NCBI GenBank assembly: GCA_036752825.1
Contig: DAIORV010000111.1
Location: forward strand, 1 to 7,223
DNA length: 7,223 bases
DNA from: UBA5177 sp002413265
Lineage (GTDB): Bacteria; Chloroflexota; UBA5177
Direction: 5' to 3'
Of the stretch, positions 6,501-7,223 are shown in pieces. Position 1 is the first letter of the stretch. Each line of letters begins with the position of its first letter. Both the position numbers and the translations under genes were made by a program. The notes under the pieces are model-generated. The model was not told the origin of the DNA, searched no databases, and worked only from the letters and a program-made list of their open reading frames with translations.

Positions 6501-6545
6501 TTGAACGCCGGGTTGCCGCTTACCGTACACTGAACCGTACGTATT
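6501..6545 (+). promoter_or_regulatory. Putative promoter/operator of the Phd-PIN operon
   Basis: TTGAAC (6501-6506) and TACACT (6526-6531) could be a weak -35/-10 pair with a 19-bp spacer. The heptamer ACCGTAC occurs at 6522-6528 and 6534-6540, 12 bp apart, overlapping the putative -10. The second copy extends to the palindrome CGTACG (6536-6541). Phd-type antitoxins usually repress their own operon through short repeats near the promoter, so this is a reasonable operator candidate by inference. Confidence 0.35.
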
Positions 6546-6550
6546 ACCTT

Positions 6551-6557
6551 AAGGAGG
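6551..6557 (+). promoter_or_regulatory. Ribosome binding site of the antitoxin gene
   Basis: AAGGAGG is a full consensus Shine-Dalgarno sequence four bases before ATG 6562. It fixes the antitoxin start and indicates strong translation. Confidence 0.8.
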
Positions 6558-6561
6558 ACCT

Positions 6562-6843
6562 ATGGAACGCTCCGTGGGGGTGGAGGAGGCGCGGAGTCGC
6601 CTCGGGCAGCTCGCCGACGAGGTGGCTCAAGCAGACGAGTCCGTCGTGCTGACGCGCCGCGGTCGTGCCGTAGCCGTCCTCGTCAGTACGTCGGAGTATC
6701 GTCGACTGGTCGAGGAGCGTCGGAGGCTGGCGCAGACCGAGCTCCAGAGCCGGCTGGCGGAAGTGCGGCGGCGGGTTGCCGATGCCGGCCTCGACACCTC
6801 GGTCGTTGAGGAGGCGATCGAAGCCGCCCGCCGCGCCGAGTGA
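6562..6843 (+). CDS. Phd/YefM-type antitoxin
   Basis: The gene encodes 93 aa. The N-terminal Phd/YefM fold is clear: VGVEEARSRLGQLADEVAQ (residues 5-23), ESVVLTRRGRAVAVLVS (26-42), then the conserved TSEYRRL segment (43-49). This domain binds operator DNA as a dimer. The C-terminal half (residues 50-93) is a highly charged helix rich in Arg and Glu, the part that usually wraps and neutralises the toxin. The stop TGA overlaps the GTG of the PIN gene by four bases (GTGA), the standard coupling of such pairs. It is intact although the partner toxin gene is frameshifted. Confidence 0.9.
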   Translation: MERSVGVEEARSRLGQLADEVAQADESVVLTRRGRAVAVLVSTSEYRRLVEERRRLAQTELQSRLAEVRRRVADAGLDTSVVEEAIEAARRAE

Positions 6844-7223
6844 CACTCAGCGCCGTCCTTGACACAATCGTCCTTGTCTCCGGTCTCGGATGGTCCGGGC
6901 CGTCGTCCGCGTCGTTGACGCGGTTCTCACCGGGCGCTGCACGCTCATCACCAGCCAGGTTCTGTTGGATGAGTTGCGGCGTGTAGTTGCCTATCCCAAG
7001 CTGGCTCGAGTATTTCCGGATCCGCACGAGATTGTCCGGCTTGTTGCCGACATTGCGGAGATGAGCTACCCGAGGCGAGCGGTACAGGCAGTCTCGGACG
7101 AGGCGGACAACCAGATCCTAGAGGCAGCCGCAGCGAGTGGTTGCGACTACATTGTCACCGGTGACGCCGGCCTGCTTGCCCTGGGAGACTTCGAGGGCAT
7201 TCCTGTTGTCGCTCCCGCCGTGT
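6840..7223 (+). pseudogene. PIN-domain toxin, frameshifted and cut by the window edge
   Basis: The partner of the antitoxin. PIN toxins are Mg-dependent ribonucleases. The start is GTG 6840, giving VTLSAVLDTIVLVSGLGWSG. The expected motif is DTNVLVSGLLW, and the Asn after DT is Ile here. That frame ends at a TAG shortly after position 6980. A -1 shift between about 6896 and 6910 restores the family sequence: RVVDAVLTGRCTLITSQVLLDELRRVVAYPKL and so on to the window end without a stop. The acidic residues of the PIN active site are present: D8 (VLDT), E in LLDELRR, D in SDEADNQILEAA, D in YIVTGDAGLLAL. The spacing and motifs fit the COG1569-type PIN family. One base is probably missing, by mutation or sequencing error. 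The C-terminus lies outside the window. Confidence 0.8.

Noticed and set aside
1..7223. CRISPR array, rRNA or phage structural genes
   Set aside because: No regularly spaced short repeats, no rRNA-like conserved blocks and no phage protein motifs were seen on either strand.

Overview
The window is a high-GC bacterial fragment with strong Shine-Dalgarno sequences (ilvD and the antitoxin gene). It is probably a metagenomic or draft assembly, because a 100-N scaffold gap interrupts one gene. No feature fixes the phylum. The style of the IS630 transposase and of the Phd/PIN pair would suit Chloroflexota, Actinomycetota or related soil lineages, but that is only an impression.

Layout, left to right. 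(1) At 159-671 (+) lies a small P-loop kinase-like gene with clearly lower GC than its surroundings, probably acquired. (2) At 868-1198 (-) lies a small unrecognised gene broken by one frameshift. (3) At 1235-3163 lies a complete IS630-type element with matching inverted ends and TA duplications. It carries an intact isochorismatase-family hydrolase gene (-) as well as a decayed IS630 transposase gene (+). (4) At 3163-5009 (-) lies ilvD (dihydroxy-acid dehydratase), interrupted only by an assembly gap at 4492-4591. Identical 55-bp sequences flank the gap, so the gene is very likely continuous, 563 aa. (5) At 5010-5868 I see no supportable gene, but there is a diverged tandem duplication of about 190 bp. 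(6) At 5869-6384 (-) lies a SET-domain methyltransferase gene. (7) At 6562-7223 (+) lies a Phd/YefM-type antitoxin gene overlapping a PIN-domain toxin gene that is frameshifted and runs off the window.

The main observation is the IS element. Its ends share a perfect 16-bp start extending imperfectly to about 27 bp, and each is bordered by TA in a CTAG context. The target CTAG was the stop codon of ilvD. Because the element ends in C, insertion left that stop codon unchanged while separating ilvD from the small gene 33 bp downstream. The transposase half is a normal-sized IS630, so the roughly 0.75 kb on its left, holding the hydrolase, looks like a passenger module.

Single-base indels appear in three separate non-core genes (the small gene, the transposase, the PIN toxin), while ilvD, the SET gene, the hydrolase, the kinase and the antitoxin are intact. 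This fits either real decay of accessory genes or residual sequencing error. Read mapping would tell which.
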